From assembly GCF_012849095.1 (NCBI RefSeq), contig NZ_CP051680.1, positions 7,312,001-7,376,000 on the forward strand: a DNA stretch of 64,000 nt, given 5' to 3'. The notes beneath the pieces are model-generated. The model saw nothing but the letters and a program-made list of their open reading frames with translations. It ran no database searches and was not told the origin of the DNA. Made by a program: the position numbers and the translations under genes. The DNA comes from Cohnella herbarum (GTDB lineage Bacteria; Bacillota; Bacilli; Paenibacillales; Paenibacillaceae). Shown here piece after piece: positions 53,642-61,424 of the stretch (positions within the stretch are counted from its first letter, which is position 1; every line of letters starts with the position of its first letter).

Positions 53642-54622
53642 ATGCTTAGAAGACGCTTCGGCAACTTGGATTCCGTAGGTGCGGGCAAAGCATCCATGGA
53701 TCAATTGCACCGTTGGCGTGAGGATCGGTTGCGCAAAATGCGCAACAAGGAATACGGAAAGTGCATTCCTTGCGTGGCGCCTGACCTGCGTTTCCTGCAG
53801 CATAACCGTAGCGAACCGTCCATTACATGGATCGGACACTCTACTTTTCTCATACAGATGGCAGGTTTGAATATCGTGACCGATCCCGTCTGGGCTAGGA
53901 GAATGGCGTTTCAGAAAAGGCTGTCTCCCCCGGGAGTCGAATTATCGGACATGCCATCGATCGACGTTGTACTGATCTCGCATGCCCACTATGACCATCT
54001 GCATATGTCGTCCCTGCGTAGGCTCAGAGGTCCGAAAAAAATGATCGTTCCGGCAGGCTTGCGGAGAAAGCTCATTTTACGAGGTTTTCTTCAGTCTCAG
54101 GAGCTGCACTGGTGGGAGGATATTTCATTCCACGGCGTAAAGTTTACTTTCGTTCCCGCCCAGCATTGGACTCGCCGCAACCCTTGGGATATGAATACGT
54201 CGCATTGGGGCGGATGGGTGTTGCAGATCGATCACGGTCCGACGATCTATTTTGCCGGGGATAGCGGCTATTTCCGCGGATTTAGCGAGATCGGACGGAA
54301 GTTCGATATCGATATTGCCTTGCTGCCTATCGGAGCTTATGACCCGGAATGGTTCATGGCCTCCCAGCACGTAAGTCCTGAAGAAGCCATGCAGGCTTTT
54401 CTGGACGTCAAGGCAAAGTATTTCGTACCCATGCATTACGGTGCATTTAAGCTTTCGGACGACACTCCGGAGCAAGCATTGCAACGGTTGGAATCGGCAA
54501 GGGTGCAGCTTGGCATCCCCGAAGAGAAGCTATTGCTGCTGCAACATGGAGAAACATTACGTTTTGAAAGCCATAGTCTTGAAACAGAAACCCCAAAAGA
54601 AAAGGATGGATTAGACTCATGA
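53642..54622 (+). CDS. Metallo-beta-lactamase-fold hydrolase (UlaG/NAPE-PLD-like)
   Basis: This 326-residue protein has the metal-binding LISHAHYDHL motif (HxHxDH) near residue 112, IVPAGL, a later His in PAQHWTRRNPWD near 178, Asp in FAGDSGYF near 205 and a C-terminal VPMHYGAF. The WIGHSTFLIQMAGLNIVTDP start is typical of the L-ascorbate-6-phosphate lactonase / NAPE-PLD-like group. There is no signal peptide, so it is cytoplasmic. It overlaps the following ABC-F gene by 4 bp. The substrate is unknown. Confidence 0.88.
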   Translation: MLRRRFGNLDSVGAGKASMDQLHRWREDRLRKMRNKEYGKCIPCVAPDLRFLQHNRSEPSITWIGHSTFLIQMAGLNIVTDPVWARRMAFQKRLSPPGVELSDMPSIDVVLISHAHYDHLHMSSLRRLRGPKKMIVPAGLRRKLILRGFLQSQELHWWEDISFHGVKFTFVPAQHWTRRNPWDMNTSHWGGWVLQIDHGPTIYFAGDSGYFRGFSEIGRKFDIDIALLPIGAYDPEWFMASQHVSPEEAMQAFLDVKAKYFVPMHYGAFKLSDDTPEQALQRLESARVQLGIPEEKLLLLQHGETLRFESHSLETETPKEKDGLDS

Positions 54623-56250
54623 TTACCGTATCCGGCGTTAGCCTGCGTTTCGGCAAGCGCCCCCTATTCGAAGACGTTAACATCAAATTCACGCCCGGCA
54701 ACTGTTACGGTTTGATCGGCGCGAACGGAGCGGGGAAATCCACGTTCCTGAAAATCCTGTCCGGCGAAGTGGAATCCTCCTCGGGCGAAGTTCATATTAC
54801 CCCGGGCGAACGTTTTGCGGTCCTTAAGCAGAACCATTACGAGTACGATGAGTTCAACGTGCTTGAAACGGTTATTATGGGCCATGATCGTCTGTACAAG
54901 GTTATGAAAGAGAAGGACGCCATTTACTTGAAAGAGGATTTCTCCGACGAGGACGGCATGCGCGCGGGCGAGCTCGAAGCGGAATTCGCCGAGATGAACG
55001 GCTGGGAAGCGGAAAGCGAAGCGGCCGGCATGTTGAACGGTCTCGGCATTACTACCGAGCTTCATGACAAGAAAATGGCGGAGCTTAGCGGTAACGAGAA
55101 AGTTCGCGTATTGCTCGCGCAAGCTTTGTTCGGCAGCCCGAATATTCTGTTGCTCGATGAGCCTACCAACCACTTGGATCTCGAATCCATCAATTGGTTG
55201 GAAGATTTCTTGTCCCGTTACGAAGGTACCGTAATCGTCGTATCCCATGACCGTCACTTCTTGAACCAAGTCTGCACGCATATCGCCGACATCGATTACG
55301 GCAAGATTCAAATGTACGTAGGCAACTACGACTTCTGGTACGAGTCAAGCCAATTGGCGATGAGGCTCATGCGAGACCAGAACAAGAAGAAGGAAGACAA
55401 GATCAAGGAATTGCAAGAATTCGTTCAACGGTTCTCCGCGAACAAATCCAAGGCGAAGCAAGCGACCAGCCGTAAGAAGCTATTGGATAAAATCTCTCTG
55501 GACGACATCCGTCCTTCCAACCGGAAGTACCCGTTCATCAACTTTAAGCCGGAGCGCGAGGTAGGCAAGCAAGTCGTGACGGTCGAGAATCTATCGGCAA
55601 CGCTGGAAGGCGAGAAGGTTCTGAACGGAGTTAACTTCGTCGTCAACAAAGGCGACAAGATCGCGTTGGTCGGTCCTTACGGCCATGCCAAGACGCTGCT
55701 GTTCCAAATGCTCGTAGGTGAAAAAGAACCCGAAGAAGGTACGATCACTTGGGGCGTAACGGCGACTAAAGCGTACTTCCCTAAAGAAAACTCGGCTTAT
55801 TTCGACGGCGTGGACTTGAACTTGGTCGAATGGCTGCGTCAATATACCAAGGATCCGGACGAATCGTTCATCCGCGGCTTCCTTGGCCGGATGCTGTTCT
55901 CGGGCGACGAAGCATTAAAGAAGGGTTCCGTATTGTCCGGGGGAGAAAAGGTGCGTTGCATGCTTTCCCGCATGATGCTGACGAACGGCAACGTGTTGCT
56001 GCTCGACGAGCCGACGAACCACTTGGACTTGGAGTCCATCACGGCGCTCAATAACGGATTGATCGATTTCGACGGTCCGATCATCTTTACCTCGCATGAC
56101 CATCAGTTCATGCAGACGATCGCTAACCGGATTATCGAGATTACGCCGAACGGCATCATCGACCGGATGATGACCTTCGACGAGTACTTGGAGCATCCGG
56201 AAGTTCAGGCTCTTCGCGCGAAGCTGATTCCCGAAGAAGACAGAAAATAA
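54619..56250 (+). CDS. ABC-F family ATPase (YbiT/EttA-like)
   Basis: This 543-residue cytoplasmic protein has two ABC domains and no membrane segment. Domain 1 has Walker A GANGAGKST (near 36) and LLLDEPTNHLDLES (near 175). A linker of about 80 charged residues (KKKEDKIKELQEFVQRFSAN region) follows, and domain 2 has GPYGHAKTLLF in the Walker A position and LSGGEKVRCMLSRMMLTNGN plus LLLDEPTNHLDLES. The second Walker A is unusual (GPYGHAKT instead of GxxGxGKS/T), as in YbiT-like members. Such proteins act on the ribosome. It is co-transcribed with the metallo-hydrolase and ends with a terminator. Confidence 0.93.
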   Translation: MITVSGVSLRFGKRPLFEDVNIKFTPGNCYGLIGANGAGKSTFLKILSGEVESSSGEVHITPGERFAVLKQNHYEYDEFNVLETVIMGHDRLYKVMKEKDAIYLKEDFSDEDGMRAGELEAEFAEMNGWEAESEAAGMLNGLGITTELHDKKMAELSGNEKVRVLLAQALFGSPNILLLDEPTNHLDLESINWLEDFLSRYEGTVIVVSHDRHFLNQVCTHIADIDYGKIQMYVGNYDFWYESSQLAMRLMRDQNKKKEDKIKELQEFVQRFSANKSKAKQATSRKKLLDKISLDDIRPSNRKYPFINFKPEREVGKQVVTVENLSATLEGEKVLNGVNFVVNKGDKIALVGPYGHAKTLLFQMLVGEKEPEEGTITWGVTATKAYFPKENSAYFDGVDLNLVEWLRQYTKDPDESFIRGFLGRMLFSGDEALKKGSVLSGGEKVRCMLSRMMLTNGNVLLLDEPTNHLDLESITALNNGLIDFDGPIIFTSHDHQFMQTIANRIIEITPNGIIDRMMTFDEYLEHPEVQALRAKLIPEEDRK

Positions 56251-56257
56251 AATTGCG

Positions 56258-56290
56258 ACGCTTGCCGGGATAGCCCGGCAAGCGTTTTTT
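56258..56290 (+). terminator. Rho-independent terminator after the ABC-F gene
   Basis: ACGCTTGCCGGG-ATAG-CCCGGCAAGCGT followed by six T. The stem is perfect. Confidence 0.95.
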
Positions 56291-56337
56291 GATAACGCGG
56301 GGGCAAAGGGGCGCGAGGGGGAGGCTCGAGACTCGGT

Positions 56338-56720
56338 TCCCATAGTCGCATTTTGCGACAATGGGGGGTGAGTGTTGGGTAAAAGGGCTCCCATAGTCGC
56401 ATTTTGCGACAATGGGAAGACGAAACCACACGCTGCCGCTCCCATAGTCGGAAAAAGCGACTATGACGAGGGCAAACTAACCAACCCCGCTCTCATAGTC
56501 GGAAAAAGCGACTATGGCGAAGCAATCCCAACCAACCCCGCGCTCATAGTCGGAAAAAGCGATTATAGCGAGGAGAAACTAACCAACCCCGCTCTCATAG
56601 TCGGAAAAAGCGACTATACGAGACGAATCCAACCACCCACTCACCCCCACGCCCGTAGTCGAAAAATCCGACCATGTCTAGTCAACTCAACCCACCCCCG
56701 CCGCGTAGTCGTTTCGCAAA
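56338..56720. repeat. Array E: six regular 51-bp units plus degenerate ones, CATAGTCG hairpin
   Basis: CATAGTCG recurs at 56341, 56392, 56443, 56494, 56545 and 56596, exactly 51 bp apart. Degenerate copies (CGTAGTC) start at 56654 and 56704. Units 1-2 have the stem GTCGCA-TTT-TGCGAC, and later units have CATAGTCG-GAAAAAG-CGACTATG, so the pairing is kept although the bases differ. The spacers AACCAACCCCG and CTCTCATAGTCGGA resemble array B, so arrays B and E are related. No gene is supported in this 524-bp gap. Confidence 0.88.
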
Positions 56721-56810
56721 TGGGAGGAAGCTTACGCGAATACGAGGGTTGCGACTGCGTCTGAACGGATATAAATGAGTATACGGAGCGGAAGGGGGCT
56801 GGATGACGAT

Positions 56811-57686
56811 ATGGACATCTACGGCGATATCAAAAAGGGAGAAAAAGGCGCATGGGTCAGCATAGGAGCCTACCTTGTGCTTTCCGGCCTAAAACTAGCG
56901 GCGGGATGGGCATTCTCGTCCGAAGCGTTGTTGGCGGACGGGTTCAACAACGTCACCGATATCGTGGCGTCCGTGGCCGTGTTAATCGGCCTCAAGATTT
57001 CCCGCCGTCCCCCGGATGCTAACCATCCATACGGCCACTTGCGCGCGGAGACGATCGCTGCGTTGCTCGCTTCTTTCATTATGGCGACGGTAGGCTTACA
57101 AGTCGGGCAAGCCGCAGTTCGCAACTTATGGAATGGTCATTATTCGGAGCCCGACCTTGCCGCGGGTTGGATAGCGATTGCCGCAGCGGCGGCGATGTTC
57201 GTCGTCTACGCATATAACGCCCGTCTAGCTGCAACTATCAAAAGTCAGGCTTTGCTGGCTGCCGCCAAGGACAATCGATCGGATGCGTTCGTCAGCATTG
57301 GAGCCGCCGTCGGTATTTTCGGAGCCGTGCTCGGCTGGCCTTGGCTCGATGCGGTTGCCGCGGTCGTCGTCGCGATGCTGATTATGAAAACGGCTTGGGA
57401 TATTTTCTGGTCGGCAACCCATGACTTGACCGATGGCTTCGATGTCCAGCAACTGAAGACGCTGAGGGGAGTCGTCGAGTGTACGGAAGGGGTGCGCGGA
57501 ATTAAAGATATACGCGCCCGTCTTCACGGCAGTACGGTTCTCGTCGATGTTATCGTGACCGTTGATCCTCGATTGTCGCTCATCCAGAGTCACGGGATCA
57601 GCGATTCGGTGGAGCAAAGATTAAGGCGCAAGCACGATATTCTGAACGTTCAGGTGCATGTGGAACCGGAGGAGGGTACTCCGTGA
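56811..57686 (+). CDS. Cation diffusion facilitator (metal efflux transporter)
   Basis: This protein of about 291 residues has six membrane helices in its first 200 residues. Conserved parts are LLADGFNNVTDIVASVAVLI near 42, HPYGHLRAETIAALLASFIM near 73, and DNRSDAFVSIGAAVGIFGAV near 162; the metal-binding Asp residues of TM2 and TM5 (ADGFNNVTD and DNRSDAF) are visible. A cytoplasmic C-terminal domain (RLHGSTVLVDVIVTVDPRLS) follows. It probably exports divalent cations such as Mn, Fe or Zn in exchange for protons. ATG 56811 matches the family start (MDIYGDIKKGEKGAW); ATG 56775 would add 12 residues. Confidence 0.9.
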   Translation: MDIYGDIKKGEKGAWVSIGAYLVLSGLKLAAGWAFSSEALLADGFNNVTDIVASVAVLIGLKISRRPPDANHPYGHLRAETIAALLASFIMATVGLQVGQAAVRNLWNGHYSEPDLAAGWIAIAAAAAMFVVYAYNARLAATIKSQALLAAAKDNRSDAFVSIGAAVGIFGAVLGWPWLDAVAAVVVAMLIMKTAWDIFWSATHDLTDGFDVQQLKTLRGVVECTEGVRGIKDIRARLHGSTVLVDVIVTVDPRLSLIQSHGISDSVEQRLRRKHDILNVQVHVEPEEGTP

Positions 57687-57769
57687 ATCCGGGATATTTT
57701 CCCGATGGCAAATGGGTCTAACGCATCTTAAATGCCTACTTATTCCAATAGGAGACGACAGAGAGTCTA

Positions 57770-57798
57770 GACCGACGCGTATTCGCGCCGGTTTTTTT
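57770..57798 (+). terminator. Rho-independent terminator after the cation transporter gene
   Basis: ACCGACGCG-TATT-CGCGCCGGT followed by seven T (one A-C mismatch). Confidence 0.85.
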
Positions 57799-57854
57799 GC
57801 CGTTTCGGCTGAATTACGCTGGTAAGTTTGGGGAAAACGGCTCCTCTTCGTCCG

Positions 57855-57882
57855 TTGACGACGGGGGTTGACGTGCTATAGA
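57855..57882 (+). promoter_or_regulatory. Sigma-A promoter of the NlpC/P60 gene
   Basis: TTGACG (57855-57860), a 16-bp spacer and TATAGA (57877-57882). A second TTGACG lies 14 bp downstream in the spacer. Confidence 0.6.
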
Positions 57883-57889
57883 CCCAGGG

Positions 57890-58026
57890 TCGGATGGAAC
57901 TATTTCCCCATAATGGTCCCGGTTGCTTGGGCTCGACGTCCGATGGAAGGGCTTGGACATGCCTCTATAATTAAGCAGGTAAGGGGACGATCCCCTTCAT
58001 GCATAATCCAGAGGAGGACTGCGCAA
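57890..58026 (+). promoter_or_regulatory. Structured 5' leader of the NlpC/P60 gene
   Basis: The roughly 137-nt leader contains possible stems such as GGGGA-CGA-TCCCC near 57983-57995 and CGTCCGATGG/TCGGATGG-type repeats near 57890 and 57937. I looked for c-di-AMP (ydaO) riboswitch signatures, common before such genes, and did not find them. Confidence 0.35.
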
Positions 58027-59016
58027 GTGAAACGAACATTGATGTATCTCTTAGCGGCGGCGATCGTAGTCGGATCGTATCCCTATTCCGCGCCGAAAGC
58101 GGCGGCAGCCGTAACGACGGGCTCGATCCAGTCGGGGGTTAATTTCCGAACGTCTCCAAGCACGTCGGGTTCGGTCATACGCATGATCGGCAAGGGGGAG
58201 GAAGTCGTTGTTCTGGGCACTCCGAATAGCAAATGGTTACAAGTGCAGGATGTATTCGGAAGCATCGGTTATATCTCTTCCGACAGCAAATATATTCGCG
58301 TAAACAGCTCTTCATCCGGTGGAAGCGGGACCGTATCCGGCACGAAAGCAACGATCATCGGCAGCGTTTCCTTCCGAACTTCCCCGTCGACGAGCGCTTC
58401 GCGCATTCGGTATTTATCCAAGGGCGAGCAAGTGACTGTAACCGACAAGCCGAACTCGTACTGGTACGCAGTGACCGATTCCAAAGGGCAAACGGGTTAC
58501 GTGAGCACGGATGATAAGTACATACAGGTATCGGGTGCGGTAACTGGCCCATCGGAGCCCCCGGCCGTCCCGGGATCTAATCGAGTAGAAGCGATCATCG
58601 CCGCGGGCATGAAGTACTTAGGCACGCCTTATGAATATGGATCTAGTCGCGATAACACGAATACGTTCGATTGTTCGGATCTCATCCGGCAAATGTTCAA
58701 GGACGCGATAGGCGTCACGTTACCTGCGGATTCGCGCGGACAGGGCGATTATGTCAGGGGCAAAGGCGCAGTGAAGACGGATTGGAAGCAATTGAAGCGC
58801 GGCGACTTGATGTTCTTCATGTCGTACAAAGGGACGAAGGCATCGAGCTATACCGGCAAGTCTCCGTTCGGAGACAAAATCACTCATGCGGGAATTTATT
58901 TAGGTGACGGCAAAGTGCTGCATACGTATTCCAAGGAATCGGGCGGGGTCCGCACCGACGTGATCTCGGGTAAACACTGGGAGTATCGCTTTCTCTACGG
59001 CGGCAGTGCATTATAG
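58027..59016 (+). CDS. Secreted NlpC/P60 cell-wall endopeptidase with two SH3 domains
   Basis: This 329-residue secreted protein starts at GTG 58027, with AGAGGAGG 9 bp upstream; the frame is open further upstream but without a suitable site. A signal peptide ends near APKAAAAV. Two bacterial SH3 domains (about 33-95 and 110-170, each with VNFRTSPSTS- or SFRTSPSTS-type starts) bind the wall. A C-terminal NlpC/P60 domain (about 190-325) has the catalytic Cys in FDCSDLIRQ and His in KITHAGIYLGDGKVLH. It cleaves peptidoglycan peptides (typically D-iGlu-diaminopimelate). It is a single gene with its own promoter and terminator. Confidence 0.92.
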   Translation: MKRTLMYLLAAAIVVGSYPYSAPKAAAAVTTGSIQSGVNFRTSPSTSGSVIRMIGKGEEVVVLGTPNSKWLQVQDVFGSIGYISSDSKYIRVNSSSSGGSGTVSGTKATIIGSVSFRTSPSTSASRIRYLSKGEQVTVTDKPNSYWYAVTDSKGQTGYVSTDDKYIQVSGAVTGPSEPPAVPGSNRVEAIIAAGMKYLGTPYEYGSSRDNTNTFDCSDLIRQMFKDAIGVTLPADSRGQGDYVRGKGAVKTDWKQLKRGDLMFFMSYKGTKASSYTGKSPFGDKITHAGIYLGDGKVLHTYSKESGGVRTDVISGKHWEYRFLYGGSAL

Positions 59017-59033
59017 CACATTAAAATCGCATT

Positions 59034-59070
59034 CGCTTTCGGGGCTTACAGCCTCGGAGGCGTTTTTTTT
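59034..59070 (+). terminator. Rho-independent terminator after the NlpC/P60 gene
   Basis: CGCTTTCGGGGC-TTACA-GCCTCGGAGGCG with several G-T pairs, followed by eight T. Confidence 0.8.
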
Positions 59071-59113
59071 ATTCCGGATAGAAAACGATTTCGAAGAAGA
59101 TACAATACGCAAT

Positions 59114-59161
59114 AACAAGGTTACATGACGCACATTCTTTGTTTTCGTTCCGTTTTATAAT
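59114..59161 (+). promoter_or_regulatory. Cellulase promoter with conserved upstream box (GH5 gene)
   Basis: The box GTTACATGACGCACATT (59120-59136) is followed by TATAAT at 59156-59161. The same box with one change (GTTACATCACGCACATT) stands at exactly the same distance from TATAAT before the GH48 gene. No good -35 hexamer is visible, so the box probably recruits an activator or overlaps a repressor site at -35. Confidence 0.65.
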
Positions 59162-59250
59162 GGAGTTGTTTATAGGAGAATCATTTTTATCGAAGGAGGG
59201 AAATTGATTTCTAGAGAGAGATGTCGGATGAAAGGGAGGGGATTTGCGAT

Positions 59251-59289
59251 ATGTTTTTCAAAATGGAACGGAGGATACGAAAATGTTGA
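59251..59289 (+). CDS. Possible 12-residue leader peptide before the GH5 gene
   Basis: ATG 59251, 9 bp after GGGAGGGG (59234-59241), encodes MFFKMERRIRKC and stops with TGA at 59287-59289, overlapping the GH5 ATG as ATGTTGA. Translation of this leader could couple to the cellulase. It is too short to be judged by composition. Confidence 0.35.
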   Translation: MFFKMERRIRKC

Positions 59290-61181
59290 TCAACGCATGC
59301 AAACGCGGAGGAATTGTCGTTGTGATCGCGGCGCTGGCCTGCTCCCTGCTGCTTTCCGTAGGAATCGGCAAAAGTTACGCGGCCCCGACCGGGTACTATC
59401 ATACATCCGGCAACCGTATTTTGGATTCGGAAGGGAACCCGGCTGTTTTTAACGGGATTAATTGGTTCGGCTTCGAAACGGCTAATTATTCTCCTCATGG
59501 ATTATGGCAGTATTCGCTGGATAGCTTCATGGACAAAATCAAAGATCACGGCTATAACCTGCTTCGGTTGCCGTTCAGTACGCAGATGTTCGATTCGGGC
59601 GTCATGCCGAGTAGCATTAATACGTTTACGAACCCGGATTTGATCGGACTGACGCCGATTCAATTAATGGACCGGGTCATACAGGAAGCGGGCGAACGAG
59701 GCATTAAAGTGTTTTTGGATCGTCACCGCCCGGATTCGGGAGGGCAATCGGAGCTTTGGTACACTTCGCAATACTCCGAACAGCGTTGGATAGACGATTG
59801 GGTCATGTTAGCGCAGCGTTACGCGAACAACCCTACGGTCATTGGCGGAGATCTCCATAACGAGCCGCACGGTACGGCCAGTTGGGGAACCGGCAACTTA
59901 GCGACGGACTGGAGATTGGCGGCGGAACGCGCGGGCAACGCGATTCTTGCGGCTAATCCGAACTGGTTGATTATTGTCGAAGGCATTCAATCCAACGTAC
60001 AGGGAGAAACCGGCACTTACTGGTGGGGAGGCAACTTGAAAGGCGTGCGGAACAATCCCGTGCGGCTCAACGTGTCCAATCGCGTCGTATATTCCCCTCA
60101 CGATTACGGTCCGGGAGTATCGGCTCAAACCTGGTTCTCCGATCCGACGTTTCCGAATAATATGCCGGCGATGTGGGATTCGTATTGGGGATACATTCAC
60201 AAGGAAAATATCGCGCCGATTCTAGCCGGGGAGTTCGGAGGCAGAAGCGTCGATACGGTGAGCGCCGAAGGCAAATGGCAGAATAAGCTGATCGATTATA
60301 TCAAAGACAACGATATGTATTGGACGTACTGGTGTCTCAACCCGAACAGCGGAGATACGGGCGGTCTGCTGCTCGACGATTGGACGACATGGAACGCGCC
60401 GAAGCAAGCGATGCTGGATCGGATCATGAAGCCGCTTGTCGCGAATCCGACGGTTCCGTCGGCCCCGACCGGCTTGACCGCGACGGGAGGCAATGCGCAA
60501 GCGACGCTTAGCTGGGTCGCTTCGAGCGGGGCGGCGAGTTACACGGTCAAACGCGCGGCGACAAGCGGCGGACCGTACACGAACGTGGCGACGGGACTAA
60601 CGGCAACGAGCTATACGAATACCGGGTTAACGAACGGAACCGCCTATTACTATGTTGTGAGCGCTGTGAACGCGGCTGGCGAAAGCGCGAACTCGGCGCA
60701 GGCAACCGCGACGCCGGTGGCGGGCAGCACGGGCAATTTAGCCGTGCAGTATCGCGCGGGTGACACGAATGCTGCCGACAATCAGATTAAACCCCAATTC
60801 AACATCAAGAATAACGGCACGACGGCCGTGGACTTGAGCACGTTGAAGCTTCGCTATTATTTCACCAAAGACAGCAACCAGTCGCTGAGCTTCTGGGTTG
60901 ATTGGGCGCAAGTCGGCAGCGCGAACGTACAGGGCGCGTTCGTCGGCTCATCGGGAAGCGGGACGGATACGTACTTGGAAATCTCGTTTGCGGCCGGAGC
61001 CGGATCGATCGCCGGGGGAGGACAGACGGGAGATATTCAAGGACGAATCTCCAAAGCCGACTGGTCGAACTTCAATGAAGTCGGCGATTACTCGTATGAC
61101 CCTACGAAAACGGCATATGCCAATTGGGATCGTGTGACCCTGTACCAGAACGGAATGTTAGTGTGGGGAACCGCGCCATAA
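59283..61181 (+). CDS. Secreted GH5 endoglucanase with Fn3 and CBM3
   Basis: This 632-residue extracellular cellulase has a signal peptide of about 33 residues (cleavage after KSYA). The GH5 domain runs from about 34 to 390: INWFGFETANY, LRLPFSTQMFD, the acid/base Glu194 in DLHNEPHG, the nucleophile Glu317 in LAGEFGG, and WTYWCLNPNSGDTGG. An Fn3 domain (about 396-482) is followed by a CBM3 (about 485-632; QYRAGDTNAADNQIKPQF, LKLRYYFT, YANWDRVTLYQNG) that binds crystalline cellulose. ATG 59283 has an ACGGAGGA site; a TTG at 59244 is also open but less likely. It shares its promoter box with the GH48 gene downstream. Confidence 0.95.
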   Translation: MLINACKRGGIVVVIAALACSLLLSVGIGKSYAAPTGYYHTSGNRILDSEGNPAVFNGINWFGFETANYSPHGLWQYSLDSFMDKIKDHGYNLLRLPFSTQMFDSGVMPSSINTFTNPDLIGLTPIQLMDRVIQEAGERGIKVFLDRHRPDSGGQSELWYTSQYSEQRWIDDWVMLAQRYANNPTVIGGDLHNEPHGTASWGTGNLATDWRLAAERAGNAILAANPNWLIIVEGIQSNVQGETGTYWWGGNLKGVRNNPVRLNVSNRVVYSPHDYGPGVSAQTWFSDPTFPNNMPAMWDSYWGYIHKENIAPILAGEFGGRSVDTVSAEGKWQNKLIDYIKDNDMYWTYWCLNPNSGDTGGLLLDDWTTWNAPKQAMLDRIMKPLVANPTVPSAPTGLTATGGNAQATLSWVASSGAASYTVKRAATSGGPYTNVATGLTATSYTNTGLTNGTAYYYVVSAVNAAGESANSAQATATPVAGSTGNLAVQYRAGDTNAADNQIKPQFNIKNNGTTAVDLSTLKLRYYFTKDSNQSLSFWVDWAQVGSANVQGAFVGSSGSGTDTYLEISFAAGAGSIAGGGQTGDIQGRISKADWSNFNEVGDYSYDPTKTAYANWDRVTLYQNGMLVWGTAP

Positions 61182-61196
61182 GGCGCGAAGTGAACG

Positions 61197-61234
61197 AAAC
61201 CGTTTTCCGGCAAACGCCGGAAAACGGTTTTTTT
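61197..61234 (+). terminator. Rho-independent terminator after the GH5 gene
   Basis: The perfect stem AAACCGTTTTCCGGC-AAAC-GCCGGAAAACGGTTT is followed by more T (seven in a row with the stem end). Confidence 0.95.
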
Positions 61235-61274
61235 GCGCGAATGGATTTTCTCAAACGGTTACATAAGCGGCGTA

Positions 61275-61321
61275 AACAAGTTACATCACGCACATTTTAC
61301 AAAGTTTCCCGGTTTTATAAT
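61275..61321 (+). promoter_or_regulatory. Cellulase promoter with conserved upstream box (GH48 gene)
   Basis: GTTACATCACGCACATT (61280-61296) and TATAAT (61316-61321) keep the same 36-bp start-to-start distance as before the GH5 gene. The flanks AACAA and GGTTTTATAATGGA are also shared. Confidence 0.65.
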
Positions 61322-61359
61322 GGAAATGTACAGAAAACCTTTTCGTAAAGGAGGCAGGC

Positions 61360-61410
61360 TTGCTCGGAATACCTCGACAGGATGACGGAACTAGCAAAAA
61401 AATCGGTTAA
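61360..61410 (+). CDS. Possible 16-residue leader peptide before the GH48 gene
   Basis: TTG 61360 lies 5 bp after a strong AAAGGAGG (61347-61354). It would encode MLGIPRQDDGTSKKIG and ends with TAA at 61408-61410, directly before the GGAGGAA site of the GH48 gene. The presence of two strong ribosome binding sites in one leader is the main reason to list it. Confidence 0.3.
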   Translation: MLGIPRQDDGTSKKIG

Positions 61411-61424
61411 GGAGGAATTTGATA

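Noticed and set aside
57890..58026. c-di-AMP (ydaO) riboswitch before the NlpC/P60 gene
   Set aside because: Such riboswitches often precede these genes, but I could not find the conserved core in the leader.
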